Shown: piece after piece, positions 1-6,121 of the stretch
How positions within the stretch are numbered: position 1 is the first letter of the stretch
How the letters are laid out: each line of letters opens with the position of its first letter
Origin: JAGOUY01 sp964541725
GTDB lineage: Bacteria; Patescibacteriota; Patescibacteriia; 2-12-FULL-60-25
Direction of reading: 5' to 3'
Assembly: GCA_964541725.1 (NCBI GenBank)
Contig: CAZIQG010000022.1
Coordinates: 1-16,150, forward strand
Length of the DNA: 16,150 nucleotides
The notes under the pieces: model-generated
Seen by the model: the letters and a program-made list of their open reading frames with translations, nothing else
The model's database searches: none
What the model was told of the DNA's origin: nothing
Made by a program: the position numbers and the translations under genes

Positions 1-418
1 CCGACGGTTGAAAGTACCCATCCCTCGCTCTCGTCCACAACTCATTAAATGTACGACGAACACCATCGACCCCCTCATGATCCGGAAGATACGGAACCAA
101 GACCACAGCCACCGTCTCCTTCGCGGGCCAGGCCGGCACAGAAGCCTCGACTTCTTTAAAGTCTGCTTCATCAAATCCCCAGCCATATTCCTGATTCCAG
201 TCACGCACCTGCACGATCTGCTGCTTGGCAGAAGTATAAAGACCGTGAACCAACGTAAAGATCGGGTGCTGACGCCAAACCGCCTCGATCATCATAGCCG
301 CCATATCATCGTGACGGTTCACTTCCCGAATGAACTCCGCCGTCCACCCGGCCGCCTCCAGGCGGCGCTTGAACTCGATCACCTCTTCATCACGCAACTT
401 ACCCAGAGTAGTCATCAT
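1..418 (-). CDS. Unrecognised protein, N-terminal 139 residues (gene runs off the left edge)
   Basis: The minus strand is open from an ATG at 418 to the window edge without a stop, and the translation reads like a real globular protein. It begins MTTLGKLRDEEVIEFKRRLE after an extra Met, continues with a Trp-rich stretch (motifs RDWNQEYGWGFDE and VPAWPAKE), and then has a hydrophobic strand ending VVLVPYLPD followed by TFNELWTRARDGY. The start is supported by a GAGGGAG ribosome binding site 4 bases before the first ATG and 7 before the second (415). The 3' end is missing. The TFNELW segment faintly recalls uncharacterised CPR proteins, but that is memory, not a search, and I assign no function. 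The gene is divergent from the TrmB-like regulator at 516 and shares its promoter region, so that regulator could control it. A 166-codon ORF on the opposite strand here is a shadow. Confidence 0.75.
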   Translation of the reverse strand, partial: MMTTLGKLRDEEVIEFKRRLEAAGWTAEFIREVNRHDDMAAMMIEAVWRQHPIFTLVHGLYTSAKQQIVQVRDWNQEYGWGFDEADFKEVEASVPAWPAKETVAVVLVPYLPDHEGVDGVRRTFNELWTRARDGYFQPS

Positions 419-434
419 CGTTCTCCCTCTTCAC

Positions 435-462
435 CGATACACCGCGTATCGATAGGCCTATC
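435..462. promoter_or_regulatory. Two palindromes in the leader of the left-edge gene (candidate operators)
   Basis: CGATAC-N5-GTATCG at 435-451 is followed at once by the perfect 12-base palindrome GATAGGCCTATC at 451-462. The second covers the predicted start of transcription and touches the -10 box (461-466) of the minus-strand promoter. The first lies in the leader of the left-edge gene. Such placement suits repressor binding. Which protein binds is unknown, and the TrmB-like product of the divergent gene is the obvious candidate. Confidence 0.5.
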
Positions 463-489
463 TATAAAGGAGATTGACATAACTGTTAA
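461..489 (-). promoter_or_regulatory. Promoter of the left-edge gene
   Basis: On the minus strand TTAACA (484-489) lies exactly 17 bases before TATAGA (461-466). Transcription would begin near 454, giving a leader of about 36 bases that includes the GAGGGAG ribosome binding site. The -35 box is inside the spacer of the opposing plus-strand promoter, so the two polymerases should compete for the same stretch. Confidence 0.5.
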
Positions 490-501
490 TAGTGTTATAA
501 C
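474..501 (+). promoter_or_regulatory. Promoter of the TrmB-like gene at 516
   Basis: A consensus -35 box TTGACA (474-479) is followed after 16 bases by TATAAC (496-501). Transcription from it would start about 7 bases before the ATG at 516. A second TATAAC at 504-509 ends 6 bases before the ATG and would give a fully leaderless mRNA, but its spacing to the -35 box is too long. No Shine-Dalgarno sequence is present in either case. Confidence 0.65.
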
Positions 502-510
502 AATATAACA
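493..510. promoter_or_regulatory. Candidate TrmB operator over the -10 box
   Basis: TGTTATAACA (493-502) is a perfect 10-base palindrome that contains the -10 box. It also forms part of a wider inverted repeat, TGTTATA-ACAA-TATAACA (493-510). Binding here would block transcription of the adjacent TrmB-like gene, which suggests autorepression. The palindrome is visible in the sequence; the identity of its ligand is inference. Confidence 0.5.
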
Positions 511-515
511 ACACT

Positions 516-1334
516 ATGCTCGAAGCCCTCCTCACTCGCCTCGATCTAGAGCCGGGCGAGATCACCACCTATCTCTCTTTATTAGAAGCAGGCCCTACTC
601 CCGCTGGCACCCTCGCCAAACATACAGGAACAGTCCGCGTAACTCAGTACCTATTCTTGCGTCGCTTGATCGATAAAGGCCTAGTCACTCAATCCATAAA
701 AAACGGTATTAAAAACTTCACGGCCGAACCGCCAGAAAAAATCGGTACGCTCTATCAAGAAAAAATCACCGCTCTCACCCAAGACCACGCACGCTTCCAA
801 AAACTACTCCCAGAACTAAAGGCCAAACGACCCGACCGTCTTTTAACACCAAAGTTCCAAATTTTTGAAGGTGTCGAGGGCCTAAAAAATGTTTTAAAGG
901 ACATGCTTTTATACCGGGACATGCAAACCCACGCCTATTGGCCAGCCAAAAAGATGGTTGAACTGCTTTCGCCAGCATTTTTCGAACACCACAACAAAGA
1001 ACGGATTAAACGCAATCTTTTTACTCGCGCCATTTGGCCAAAAGACCAAGTTGCCCACGCCAAAGAGTATCCATATCTCGGCACAGGCTCCGCCTTCCGT
1101 CGAGAAATTCGTGTGGCGCCAACCGATATCAAATTTAGCATGGGCTACTGGATTTACGGACACAAAGCCGTTCTCTTGTCGTCTCGTAAAGAAAGCTACG
1201 GCTGTATCATCGAGAGCTCTGAATTAACCGAGATGTTGCTCTCCCAGTTTGATGTGATTTGGAAATTGTCCAAACCAATCAAAGAAGAACCAACCTATAC
1301 TAAAGAATTTCTCGATACCCTTTCTTCAAATTGA
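516..1334 (+). CDS. TrmB-family-like transcriptional regulator (first copy)
   Basis: This 272-residue protein should be a cytoplasmic DNA-binding regulator. Residues about 5-70 form a winged helix-turn-helix of the TrmB/ArsR type: a helix with LDLEPGEITTYLSLLEAG, then AGTLAKHTGTVRVTQYLFLR as the recognition region, then a wing. Residues about 75-105 are a charged helix suited to dimerisation. Residues about 112-250 form an effector domain starting FQIFEGVEGLKNVLKDML and ending near SQFDVIWKLSKP, the layout of TrmB-like proteins with a PLD-like sensor half. TrmB proteins are known mostly as sugar-responsive regulators in archaea; the ligand here cannot be read from sequence. The only plausible start is the ATG at 516, which has no ribosome binding site but lies directly downstream of a promoter. 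The gene is divergent from the left-edge gene and 70 bases upstream of a secreted protease, its two likely targets. It resembles the regulator at 3575-4318 in architecture. Confidence 0.85.
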   Translation: MLEALLTRLDLEPGEITTYLSLLEAGPTPAGTLAKHTGTVRVTQYLFLRRLIDKGLVTQSIKNGIKNFTAEPPEKIGTLYQEKITALTQDHARFQKLLPELKAKRPDRLLTPKFQIFEGVEGLKNVLKDMLLYRDMQTHAYWPAKKMVELLSPAFFEHHNKERIKRNLFTRAIWPKDQVAHAKEYPYLGTGSAFRREIRVAPTDIKFSMGYWIYGHKAVLLSSRKESYGCIIESSELTEMLLSQFDVIWKLSKPIKEEPTYTKEFLDTLSSN

Positions 1335-1390
1335 AAGCGCTATCACCACCCCATTTTCCTTCCGCATGTTAAACTAGATCTATCTTCCCT

Positions 1391-1396
1391 TATAAG
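1391..1396 (+). promoter_or_regulatory. -10 box giving a leaderless protease mRNA
   Basis: TATAAG at 1391-1396 ends 8 bases before the ATG at 1405, so transcription should start at or next to the start codon. No Shine-Dalgarno sequence occurs between the two. The -35 region (near 1367-1373, GTTAAA) is weak, which suggests low or activator-dependent expression. Confidence 0.5.
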
Positions 1397-1404
1397 ACGC
1401 ATCT

Positions 1405-2928
1405 ATGAAAACACTGCTGCATGGATTAGTAGCTGGCCTGCTTCTTCTATTTGTATATTCCGAAGCTCACGCCGCCACAACCCCCAAACTCTTCACCAAT
1501 ACAGAAGGTCTTTTCTATCAAGACAAACAAGGTCTCACTTCAAAACTTGCCTCCAACGATCCGAACCTCTACAAAACCCTCAAACAAAAATCCATTCCCA
1601 TTTCCACCAACGAACTGTACCAAATCCCCATTGGAACACCCTCCATCAATACCTTTGAAAGAGACACGGATCAGGATGGTCTAGATGACGAATACGAACG
1701 AGCCTTCGGGACAAATCCGCAGAAAAAAGATACCGATCAAGATGGCTTCCAAGATACTCCAGAGATTCTCCAAGGTTACGATCCTCTGCGCAAGCTAAAA
1801 AAACTTGTCCTGAATCGCTCTCTGTATCTGAAATATCAAGGCCAATTCGTCTGGGAAAACAGAACAAAACAAGTCTGGTTCATCTCTCCCTCAACTCCCA
1901 AACGATTTTTTATCACCTCTCGTCCCAACCTTGCCGCCCGCTATCTGGAAGCCTTGGCCACAAAACAACCAAACACCACCCCACCCTCTAACGTCTGCCT
2001 ACCAGAAAGTTGCACCCAACTCGACTGGAAAACGCGTGCACAACGTCTCACCCTTCCTAACTATCAAAAACGTCGAGACACAAATAACAAACTTGTCCTT
2101 CAGAGCCAGAATTTTCAGTTGGTCATGCCGAACGAGACACCCAACGCCGAAGAATTTGCCCGGATAAAACTCTACGAACTACGCCGTGCCTATGAGAACA
2201 CGGAGCGTCTCTTAGGACGCGCGCCCTTTTTGTTACCTGAGGCGATCAAAGAAGAATATGTCCTTAACCTTTCTCATACCGGATCATGTTGCGGATCAGC
2301 GGAAGAAGGGCTACCGATTATGTGGAACATCGGCTCACCCGCAGACTACGCCAAAACCATTAGCCTAGAAGATCCAAATACGGAGTACTATAAAAACGCT
2401 GATTGGAGCAAAGTACGGGGCAACCATGAGCTCACTCACCGTTTTGTCCGCGGCCTAAATTTGAGCTCTTTTCTAGACGAAGGTCTTGCCATGTATGCGC
2501 AAGATCACGGCGGCCCACAGCCCATGGCCTGCGGACAGGGAGGCTATACCCAAGGCAACACACGAACTGCCTATACATTTTTATGCAGAAACGATCCAGG
2601 CATGACTCGCATCTATAATTCGGGTGACTGCTTCTGGCAACGTATCGAAGAAAAATATGGGCAAGACATGATAAAACGCATCATTAGCCGGATCTACAAC
2701 AAAGATGAGCGCGACGCCTTACAAAGCTACATACCAAGCCCCGGCAGTTCCCCCACGGTGCGTTGGAATTCATTCTCCGGTGAACTCCTCATCGATGTGC
2801 AACAAGCCTTTATTCCAGAAATTGGCCCACGTTTCTGGCAAGACTTCCAAGATTTTGGCCTCTCCCCAACCATGGCTGAAGGTCTGACCTACGAGTCTGA
2901 GCTAATACGAGCTGGCTGCGCTACATAG
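1405..2928 (+). CDS. Secreted HEXXH zinc metalloprotease with thrombospondin type-3 calcium repeats
   Basis: This 507-residue protein starts with a signal peptide (residues 1-23, MKTLLHGLVAGLLLLFVYSE then AHA, cleavage likely after AHA). Residues about 87-116 hold two acidic calcium loops, DTDQDGLDD and DTDQDGFQD, of the thrombospondin type-3 kind. Residues about 130-185 form a small module (GQFVWENRTKQVWFISP, then KRFFITSRPNLAARYLEALA) that resembles, from memory, one that often follows such repeats in CPR secreted proteins. The catalytic part carries HELTH at 341-345 (zinc ligands His341 and His345, catalytic Glu342) and DEG at 358-360, where Glu359 is placed as the third ligand. HEXXH followed by Glu 14 residues on is the gluzincin (peptidase MA) pattern. 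Several Cys residues, including a CC pair near 294, fit disulfides outside the cell. No C-terminal membrane anchor or sorting signal is seen, so it is probably released. The substrate is unknown. Active-site assignment is firm; family placement is not. Confidence 0.85.
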   Translation: MKTLLHGLVAGLLLLFVYSEAHAATTPKLFTNTEGLFYQDKQGLTSKLASNDPNLYKTLKQKSIPISTNELYQIPIGTPSINTFERDTDQDGLDDEYERAFGTNPQKKDTDQDGFQDTPEILQGYDPLRKLKKLVLNRSLYLKYQGQFVWENRTKQVWFISPSTPKRFFITSRPNLAARYLEALATKQPNTTPPSNVCLPESCTQLDWKTRAQRLTLPNYQKRRDTNNKLVLQSQNFQLVMPNETPNAEEFARIKLYELRRAYENTERLLGRAPFLLPEAIKEEYVLNLSHTGSCCGSAEEGLPIMWNIGSPADYAKTISLEDPNTEYYKNADWSKVRGNHELTHRFVRGLNLSSFLDEGLAMYAQDHGGPQPMACGQGGYTQGNTRTAYTFLCRNDPGMTRIYNSGDCFWQRIEEKYGQDMIKRIISRIYNKDERDALQSYIPSPGSSPTVRWNSFSGELLIDVQQAFIPEIGPRFWQDFQDFGLSPTMAEGLTYESELIRAGCAT

Positions 2929-3012
2929 AAAATACGAACGGCTCACCCAGGAATTTGCTCTAAAAGCCAGCGCCCTCATAAAACTAAAGCCAAAGCATCC
3001 TGCACGATTATT

Positions 3013-3557
3013 CTAAACAGGCTCCGCGTTCACAACCATATCAGGCTCAATATAATAAACCTTGTATCTCTCCCCTTCTATAAAGGCTTTTCTATGTTCT
3101 TCTTCAAGAAAAAAGGATTTCCCATTAACGATAAGATCAGCTAAGGAGTACCTCCACCTCCCCACGAGATTCCTTTCCGCAAGCCGTGAAAGCGTTACCA
3201 CCCCTTCAATAGACATGACGGGCAAAGTTGAATAAGATCGTCGTTTTTTAACCGACAACGTTAATAAAAATACACCAACGAATGCTCCAACCAAACAGAA
3301 GAGTGAAACAAGCGTGCGACCAACATATCAACATGGCCCGAATCAATCCACGTATTGAAAGCAACGAGCACAGATACAAGAAAGATGCCGATACCCACGA
3401 TACGCAGGATAAGCCGACCATATTTCGCTTGATGTTCTAAAAGCTCCACATATCGCTTGGACAAACGCCCCTCTCGATTCATGCGGGTATCGTCAGCCTC
3501 CAAGCCAAATATAGTTTGAATCAATTCAAGGCGTTCAAATAGGGATATAGTTTCCAT
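3013..3557 (-). pseudogene. Small two-helix membrane protein, interrupted by a one-base frameshift
   Basis: Two overlapping reading frames (3557-3264 and an adjacent frame ending at 3013) make one sensible protein of about 181 residues if one base is added between about 3300 and 3327. The first part has a charged N-terminus (METISLFERLELIQTIFGLE) and a membrane helix RLILRIVGIGIFLVSVLVAF. In the second frame a further membrane helix appears intact (LVSLFCLVGAFVGVFLLTLS), followed by basic residues and a soluble tail ending MVVNAEPV. In the first frame the protein would stop inside that helix after a non-hydrophobic stretch, which shows the shift is not the native reading. The start has a GAGG site 7 bases upstream. 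It lies 16 bases after the TrmB-like gene at 3575-4318, so the two form an operon and the membrane protein may be tied to the signal that regulator senses. No family is recognised. A sequencing error is possible. Confidence 0.7.
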
Positions 3558-3574
3558 AAAAAATCCTCAGAACA

Positions 3575-4318
3575 TCATTCAATCGCCTTCCACATAATCT
3601 CAAACTGCTCACGATGCATTTGGATGATACTTTTATTCTCGATAACAATCGCAAACATCGGCGGGATCAGTTGATGGACGACGACACGCTGAGGCGTAAT
3701 GACTAAATTCGTCGAGAGCTTTGTATGTGGTGGAAGAAACTTAATCGTTTCATTGAAGGTACGTTCGATACGCTTATGTTCGCGCGCAATCGGGGAATCC
3801 TGGAGCAGCAAACGGATCTTAATCGGAAGCTTCGCGCGACGACGAATAAATGTCAGGAAGTGCTCCGGATCTTGGTCAAGCCAACGTTTAAGATCGCTGA
3901 CAATTAAATAATCTTCGTGCGGACGAATATCCCGAATAAGACCCTCGTAAACCCCTTTCATCGCTTCTGATCCTTCGTAGTATTTGAGCGAACTCGCATC
4001 CCCCGTAAAGTTAGCGAGCGCTTCTAAGTCAGGCAAAACCTGCCGAAATTGTTCGCGTCGTTGCTGCAAAATCGACTCAATACGTGCCGGCTCAGCCGCC
4101 ACAAACCGTTTTTTAAAACCGAAGAATTCCAGATTGATCAATCCCTTTTGCTGCAGCGCTTCCACGATTGAATAGAGGGTTGTGCGCTTGATCCCCGTCC
4201 CTTTCGCCAAACGCAAAATCGTCGTTGGCCCAAGAGCCAGCGCCTCCAGATAGGTCAACGCTTCCAGCTCTTTGAGCCCAACCTCCATCAGGTGTTTTAC
4301 AAGTTGAGTTTTTTTCAT
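3575..4318 (-). CDS. TrmB-family-like transcriptional regulator (second copy)
   Basis: This 247-residue cytoplasmic regulator has the same plan as the product of 516-1334. Residues about 8-70 form a winged helix-turn-helix (GLKELEALTYLEALALGPTT, then RLAKGTGIKRTTLYSIVEAL, then a wing ending KRFVAAEP). A charged helix (about 74-98) follows, then an effector domain (about 108-245) beginning LKYYEGSEAMKGVYEGLIRD and ending REQFEIMWKAIE. The helix-turn-helix is the clearer of the two copies. The ATG at 4318 follows a plausible promoter and a leader of about 22 bases with at best a weak ribosome binding site. It is divergent from the XRE pair at 4459-5272, and the intergenic region carries twin TGTC-N9-GACA elements, so it probably represses itself and may control the XRE genes. 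The small membrane protein gene follows 16 bases later. The ligand is unknown. Confidence 0.88.
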   Translation of the reverse strand: MKKTQLVKHLMEVGLKELEALTYLEALALGPTTILRLAKGTGIKRTTLYSIVEALQQKGLINLEFFGFKKRFVAAEPARIESILQQRREQFRQVLPDLEALANFTGDASSLKYYEGSEAMKGVYEGLIRDIRPHEDYLIVSDLKRWLDQDPEHFLTFIRRRAKLPIKIRLLLQDSPIAREHKRIERTFNETIKFLPPHTKLSTNLVITPQRVVVHQLIPPMFAIVIENKSIIQMHREQFEIMWKAIE

Positions 4319-4325
4319 GATAAAA

Positions 4326-4342
4326 TGTCTCTTTTTTCGACA
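4326..4342. promoter_or_regulatory. TGTC-N9-GACA operator candidate, copy 1 (TrmB side)
   Basis: TGTC (4326-4329) and GACA (4339-4342) form an inverted repeat with a 9-base spacer. It lies at the predicted start of transcription of the TrmB-like gene at 4318. The preceding bases ATAAAA are identical to those before copy 2 at 4402-4418. Binding here would block that promoter. Confidence 0.5.
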
Positions 4343-4347
4343 ACATT

Positions 4348-4376
4348 ACTATGCCGAAAATTCTCATATTTATCAA
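4348..4376 (-). promoter_or_regulatory. Promoter of the second TrmB-like gene
   Basis: On the minus strand TTGATA (4371-4376) is followed after exactly 17 bases by CATAGT (4348-4353). Transcription would start near 4341, inside operator copy 1, and give a leader of about 22 bases. The match is five of six at -35 and four of six at -10. Confidence 0.5.
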
Positions 4377-4401
4377 GATAAAGCGCACTACATCCATAAA
4401 A

Positions 4402-4433
4402 TGTCGACAAATATGACACATTCTATGGATAAG
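4402..4433 (+). promoter_or_regulatory. TGTC-N9-GACA operator candidate, copy 2, with the XRE-pair promoter
   Basis: TGTC (4402-4405) and GACA (4415-4418) repeat the spacing of copy 1 exactly, and the ten bases ATAAAATGTC (4396-4405) are shared with 4320-4329. TGTCGACA (4402-4409) is itself an 8-base palindrome. A possible promoter is TCGACA (4404-4409), an 18-base spacer, then GATAAG (4428-4433), which would put the operator over the -35 box. The operator pair is better supported than the promoter. Confidence 0.45.
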
Positions 4434-4458
4434 CATACCTTACCCCTTGGAGGAACCG

Positions 4459-4911
4459 ATGTCGGGAATAGAAAACAACGAGGCAAGATCGATCATCCCT
4501 GGACACGAATCGCAAAGAATCACCTTCGGCGCGTTCATCCGGAAACGTCGTAAACAGCTAAACCTTTCACAACAAGCAATCGCTGAACGTATAGCCACTG
4601 GACAAGCCACCATTTCAGCATGGGAAAATGGCAAACAATTTCCCATCGACGAACACTTTTCCGCCCTGGCAATAGCGCTAGAACTTACCGAGCAGCAGCT
4701 CAACGCGGCCATTCCGAGTGAACCGCGCACGCTGATCAAGACCGATACTGAAGCGTATCCAGAACTGTCGGTGAACGATCTGGAGTTTCTTCTGGGGGTA
4801 GCAAAACTTCTGCCTGGACAAAGACTGAGCTGGGGACTGTCCATCCAACTCATCCAAGAGAGGCAAAGGCTGCTCTCAAAGGAGGATGCTGATGACGATC
4901 CAAAACGCTGA
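4459..4911 (+). CDS. XRE-type helix-turn-helix regulator, first of a pair
   Basis: This protein of 150 residues should bind DNA in the cytoplasm. Residues about 25-85 are an XRE (Cro/CI-like) domain: FGAFIRKRRKQLNLSQQAIA leads into ERIATGQATISAWENGKQFP, with the expected Ser-Gln at the start of helix 2 and the SAWENG recognition stretch. The C-terminal half (about 95-150) has a helical segment, LSVNDLEFLLGVAKLLPGQR, and a charged tail with no known domain. I place the start at the ATG at 4459, because GGAGG (4449-4453) lies 5 bases before it; a TTG at 4447 in the same frame has no such site. Its end overlaps the next gene by 20 bases, so the two are translated together. The two TGTC-N9-GACA elements upstream suggest control by the divergent TrmB-like regulator. 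Its own targets are not evident. Confidence 0.85.
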   Translation: MSGIENNEARSIIPGHESQRITFGAFIRKRRKQLNLSQQAIAERIATGQATISAWENGKQFPIDEHFSALAIALELTEQQLNAAIPSEPRTLIKTDTEAYPELSVNDLEFLLGVAKLLPGQRLSWGLSIQLIQERQRLLSKEDADDDPKR

Positions 4912-5272
4912 GGTACTGGCGCTCGCCGAGGCAGCAAAACCCGGCAAACCAAATCCCCTGTTCGGCCAAACACTCCAAAGGTGGCGCAAGGAACAAAACA
5001 TCCAACCCTCAGAATTCGCCCGTCGAGTCGGCGTATCCCCTCAAACCATTTATCGCTGGGAAAAAGGCTACGCTCCACGAGCCGCCCAACTCGAGCGTCT
5101 TCGCGATGCACTACGCACCGAACCTCTTCCTTGCGCAGAACCATCCGCCGCAGCCGAACTAAAACTCATCGTAAATATTCCCCGCGATCAAAGCCAAGCC
5201 GCGCTCATGGAGCTTCTCACATACATACAAAAACAGGCGAAATGGACGATTGTCTCACTCACCCTGCGCTGA
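4892..5272 (+). CDS. XRE-type helix-turn-helix regulator, second of a pair
   Basis: This protein of 126 residues has an XRE domain at about 24-78 (FGQTLQRWRKEQNIQPSEFA, then RRVGVSPQTIYRWEKGYAPR, then RLRDAL). YRWEKG corresponds to the recognition helix end. A short C-terminal part (about 90-126, ELKLIVNIPRDQSQAALMEL and on) has alternating strand and helix character and may mediate dimerisation or ligand binding; no family is recognised. The start is the ATG at 4892, with AAGGAGG ending 6 bases upstream inside the previous gene. The ATG at 4886 in the same frame abuts that site and is a poor start. The 20-base overlap with the first XRE gene implies translational coupling and a fixed ratio of the two proteins, which may act together as a heteromer. 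The stop is followed 4 bases later by a terminator. Confidence 0.85.
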   Translation: MTIQNAEVLALAEAAKPGKPNPLFGQTLQRWRKEQNIQPSEFARRVGVSPQTIYRWEKGYAPRAAQLERLRDALRTEPLPCAEPSAAAELKLIVNIPRDQSQAALMELLTYIQKQAKWTIVSLTLR

Positions 5273-5276
5273 CCTG

Positions 5277-5328
5277 ACGCCCACCTTTATCGAAACAGGA
5301 GAGACTTCGAGAGGGTGGGTGTGTTTTT
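5277..5328 (+). terminator. Intrinsic terminator after the XRE pair
   Basis: ACGCCCACC (5277-5285) pairs with GGTGGGTGT (5314-5322) with one G-T wobble, an inner TCGAA/TTCGA stem stabilises the loop, and TTTTT follows at 5324-5328. There is no T run on the other strand, so it acts only on plus-strand transcripts. Its T run overlaps the TAA stop (5327-5329) of the convergent HIT gene. Confidence 0.75.
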
Positions 5329-5793
5329 AAGTACACATGCGTATCCTATCACAAAAATCGTGCAGTATTTTTTCATATTCTTCTCCAGTAAGGAAAAGTT
5401 CCTCAGCATTCTGCTTGATGGCAGCATGAGGATCGCTCTCGAATCTTTGCGGTAAAATATGACAATGCAAATGCGGACAGAGATTGCCGAATACCGCGTA
5501 GTTTATCTTAACAGGTGCAGATAGCTCACTCACGATTTTGCAATAAACGAAACTTCGTCCCAAAACTTGCGCAGTTCTTTAGGGGTAAGTTCATACAATT
5601 CATTCGCATGCCTCTTTAACGCAACGATAATCCAACCGCGCCAATGCTGATTTTTAGGCAACCTAACATACGTCTGCTCAAGTTCAGCGATTTTAAAGCT
5701 ATGGGCATTTTCCTCCAAATGAATATCTTCACAAAAAGGGTAGTTAATCCCCTCTTTCATATCACTCCAGACTTTTTGGTTTTTCCAAGACAT
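5327..5793 (-). pseudogene. HIT-family protein, interrupted by a one-base frameshift
   Basis: Two frames (5793-5530 and one ending at 5327) together encode a HIT-family nucleotide hydrolase or transferase of about 155 residues. The first holds the N-terminal half, with PFCEDIHLEENAHSFKIAEL and PKNQHWRGWIIVALKRHANE. The second holds the diagnostic triad PHLHCHILPQ, matching the family motif His-x-His-x-His, followed by a helical tail. The joint is the A run on the minus strand (5536-5539): with five As instead of four the reading passes smoothly from SFIAK to IVSELSAPVKI. The active-site His residues lie after the break, so the product is inactive unless the shift is a sequencing error or is bypassed. 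HIT proteins cleave dinucleoside polyphosphates or nucleotidylated compounds; the exact substrate is unknown. The ATG at 5793 has no ribosome binding site, and a possible -10 box TATTCT ends 11 bases upstream. Confidence 0.85.
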
Positions 5794-5842
5794 ATATCAA
5801 GCACAGAATAAAAAAGAATCACCCAAACCAAAATATCCCTCT

Positions 5843-6115
5843 TTAAAGCAAAGACTGACCATCCACTAAAGCTCCGCATAACAGGCTCTCACACTCGGAC
5901 AAAAAGCTGACCCTGCAAGAAGATATGCGCTTTTTATCCGCGCCGTAAATCCCGCTAGGGCCGGACTCGGAGCTACATAAAAACAGCATAAGTTGTTTTT
6001 CAGTTGCTAATGATGGCTCCACCACGTGAACAGCATCAACTAAAAACAACGCATTAAGCGCTGCTTTTACGTGGTGAGGCTTGACGAAAGAAGTTCTAAC
6101 TTTGTAGAGCAGCAC
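5843..6115 (-). CDS. Hypothetical ORF between the DUF2007-like and HIT genes
   Basis: This 90-codon frame starts at GTG (6115), 6 bases after the stop of the DUF2007-like gene, and ends at TAA. The N-terminal half looks protein-like (VRTSFVKPHHVKAALNALFL, then VDAVHVVEPSLATEK), with many G-starting codons as in real genes. The C-terminal half is rich in Ser, Cys and Leu and less convincing. No family is recognised. The start is doubtful because GTG overlaps a run of seven Gs and has no spaced ribosome binding site. If the run had six Gs, an ATG at 6125 would be in frame and would overlap the preceding stop as ATGA, the usual arrangement of coupled genes. Without this ORF the 328 bases from 5794 to 6121 would be noncoding, and I see no RNA gene there. 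Confidence 0.45.
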   Translation of the reverse strand: MLLYKVRTSFVKPHHVKAALNALFLVDAVHVVEPSLATEKQLMLFLCSSESGPSGIYGADKKRISSCRVSFLSECESLLCGALVDGQSLL

Positions 6116-6121
6116 CCCCCC

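Noticed and set aside
8..508. A 166-codon plus-strand ORF over the left-edge gene
   Set aside because: Its translation is rich in Arg, His, Ser and Pro, as antisense frames often are. The minus strand in the same place has a natural protein with a ribosome binding site and promoter.
1332..1660. TGA read as Gly or another amino acid
   Set aside because: After the TGA of the TrmB-like gene the frame stays open for a while, but it runs antiframe to the protease and has no protein character. TGA also ends other recognisable genes at sensible places.
2929..3012. Terminator between the convergent protease and membrane-protein genes
   Set aside because: GC-rich fragments such as AAAGCC and GGCTTT are present, but no stem followed by a T run can be formed on either strand.
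5935..5990. A tRNA 3' half, because the minus strand contains a GAGTCCGGCCCTAGCGGGA stretch
   Set aside because: No matching acceptor, D or anticodon stems are found around it, and it lies inside an open reading frame.
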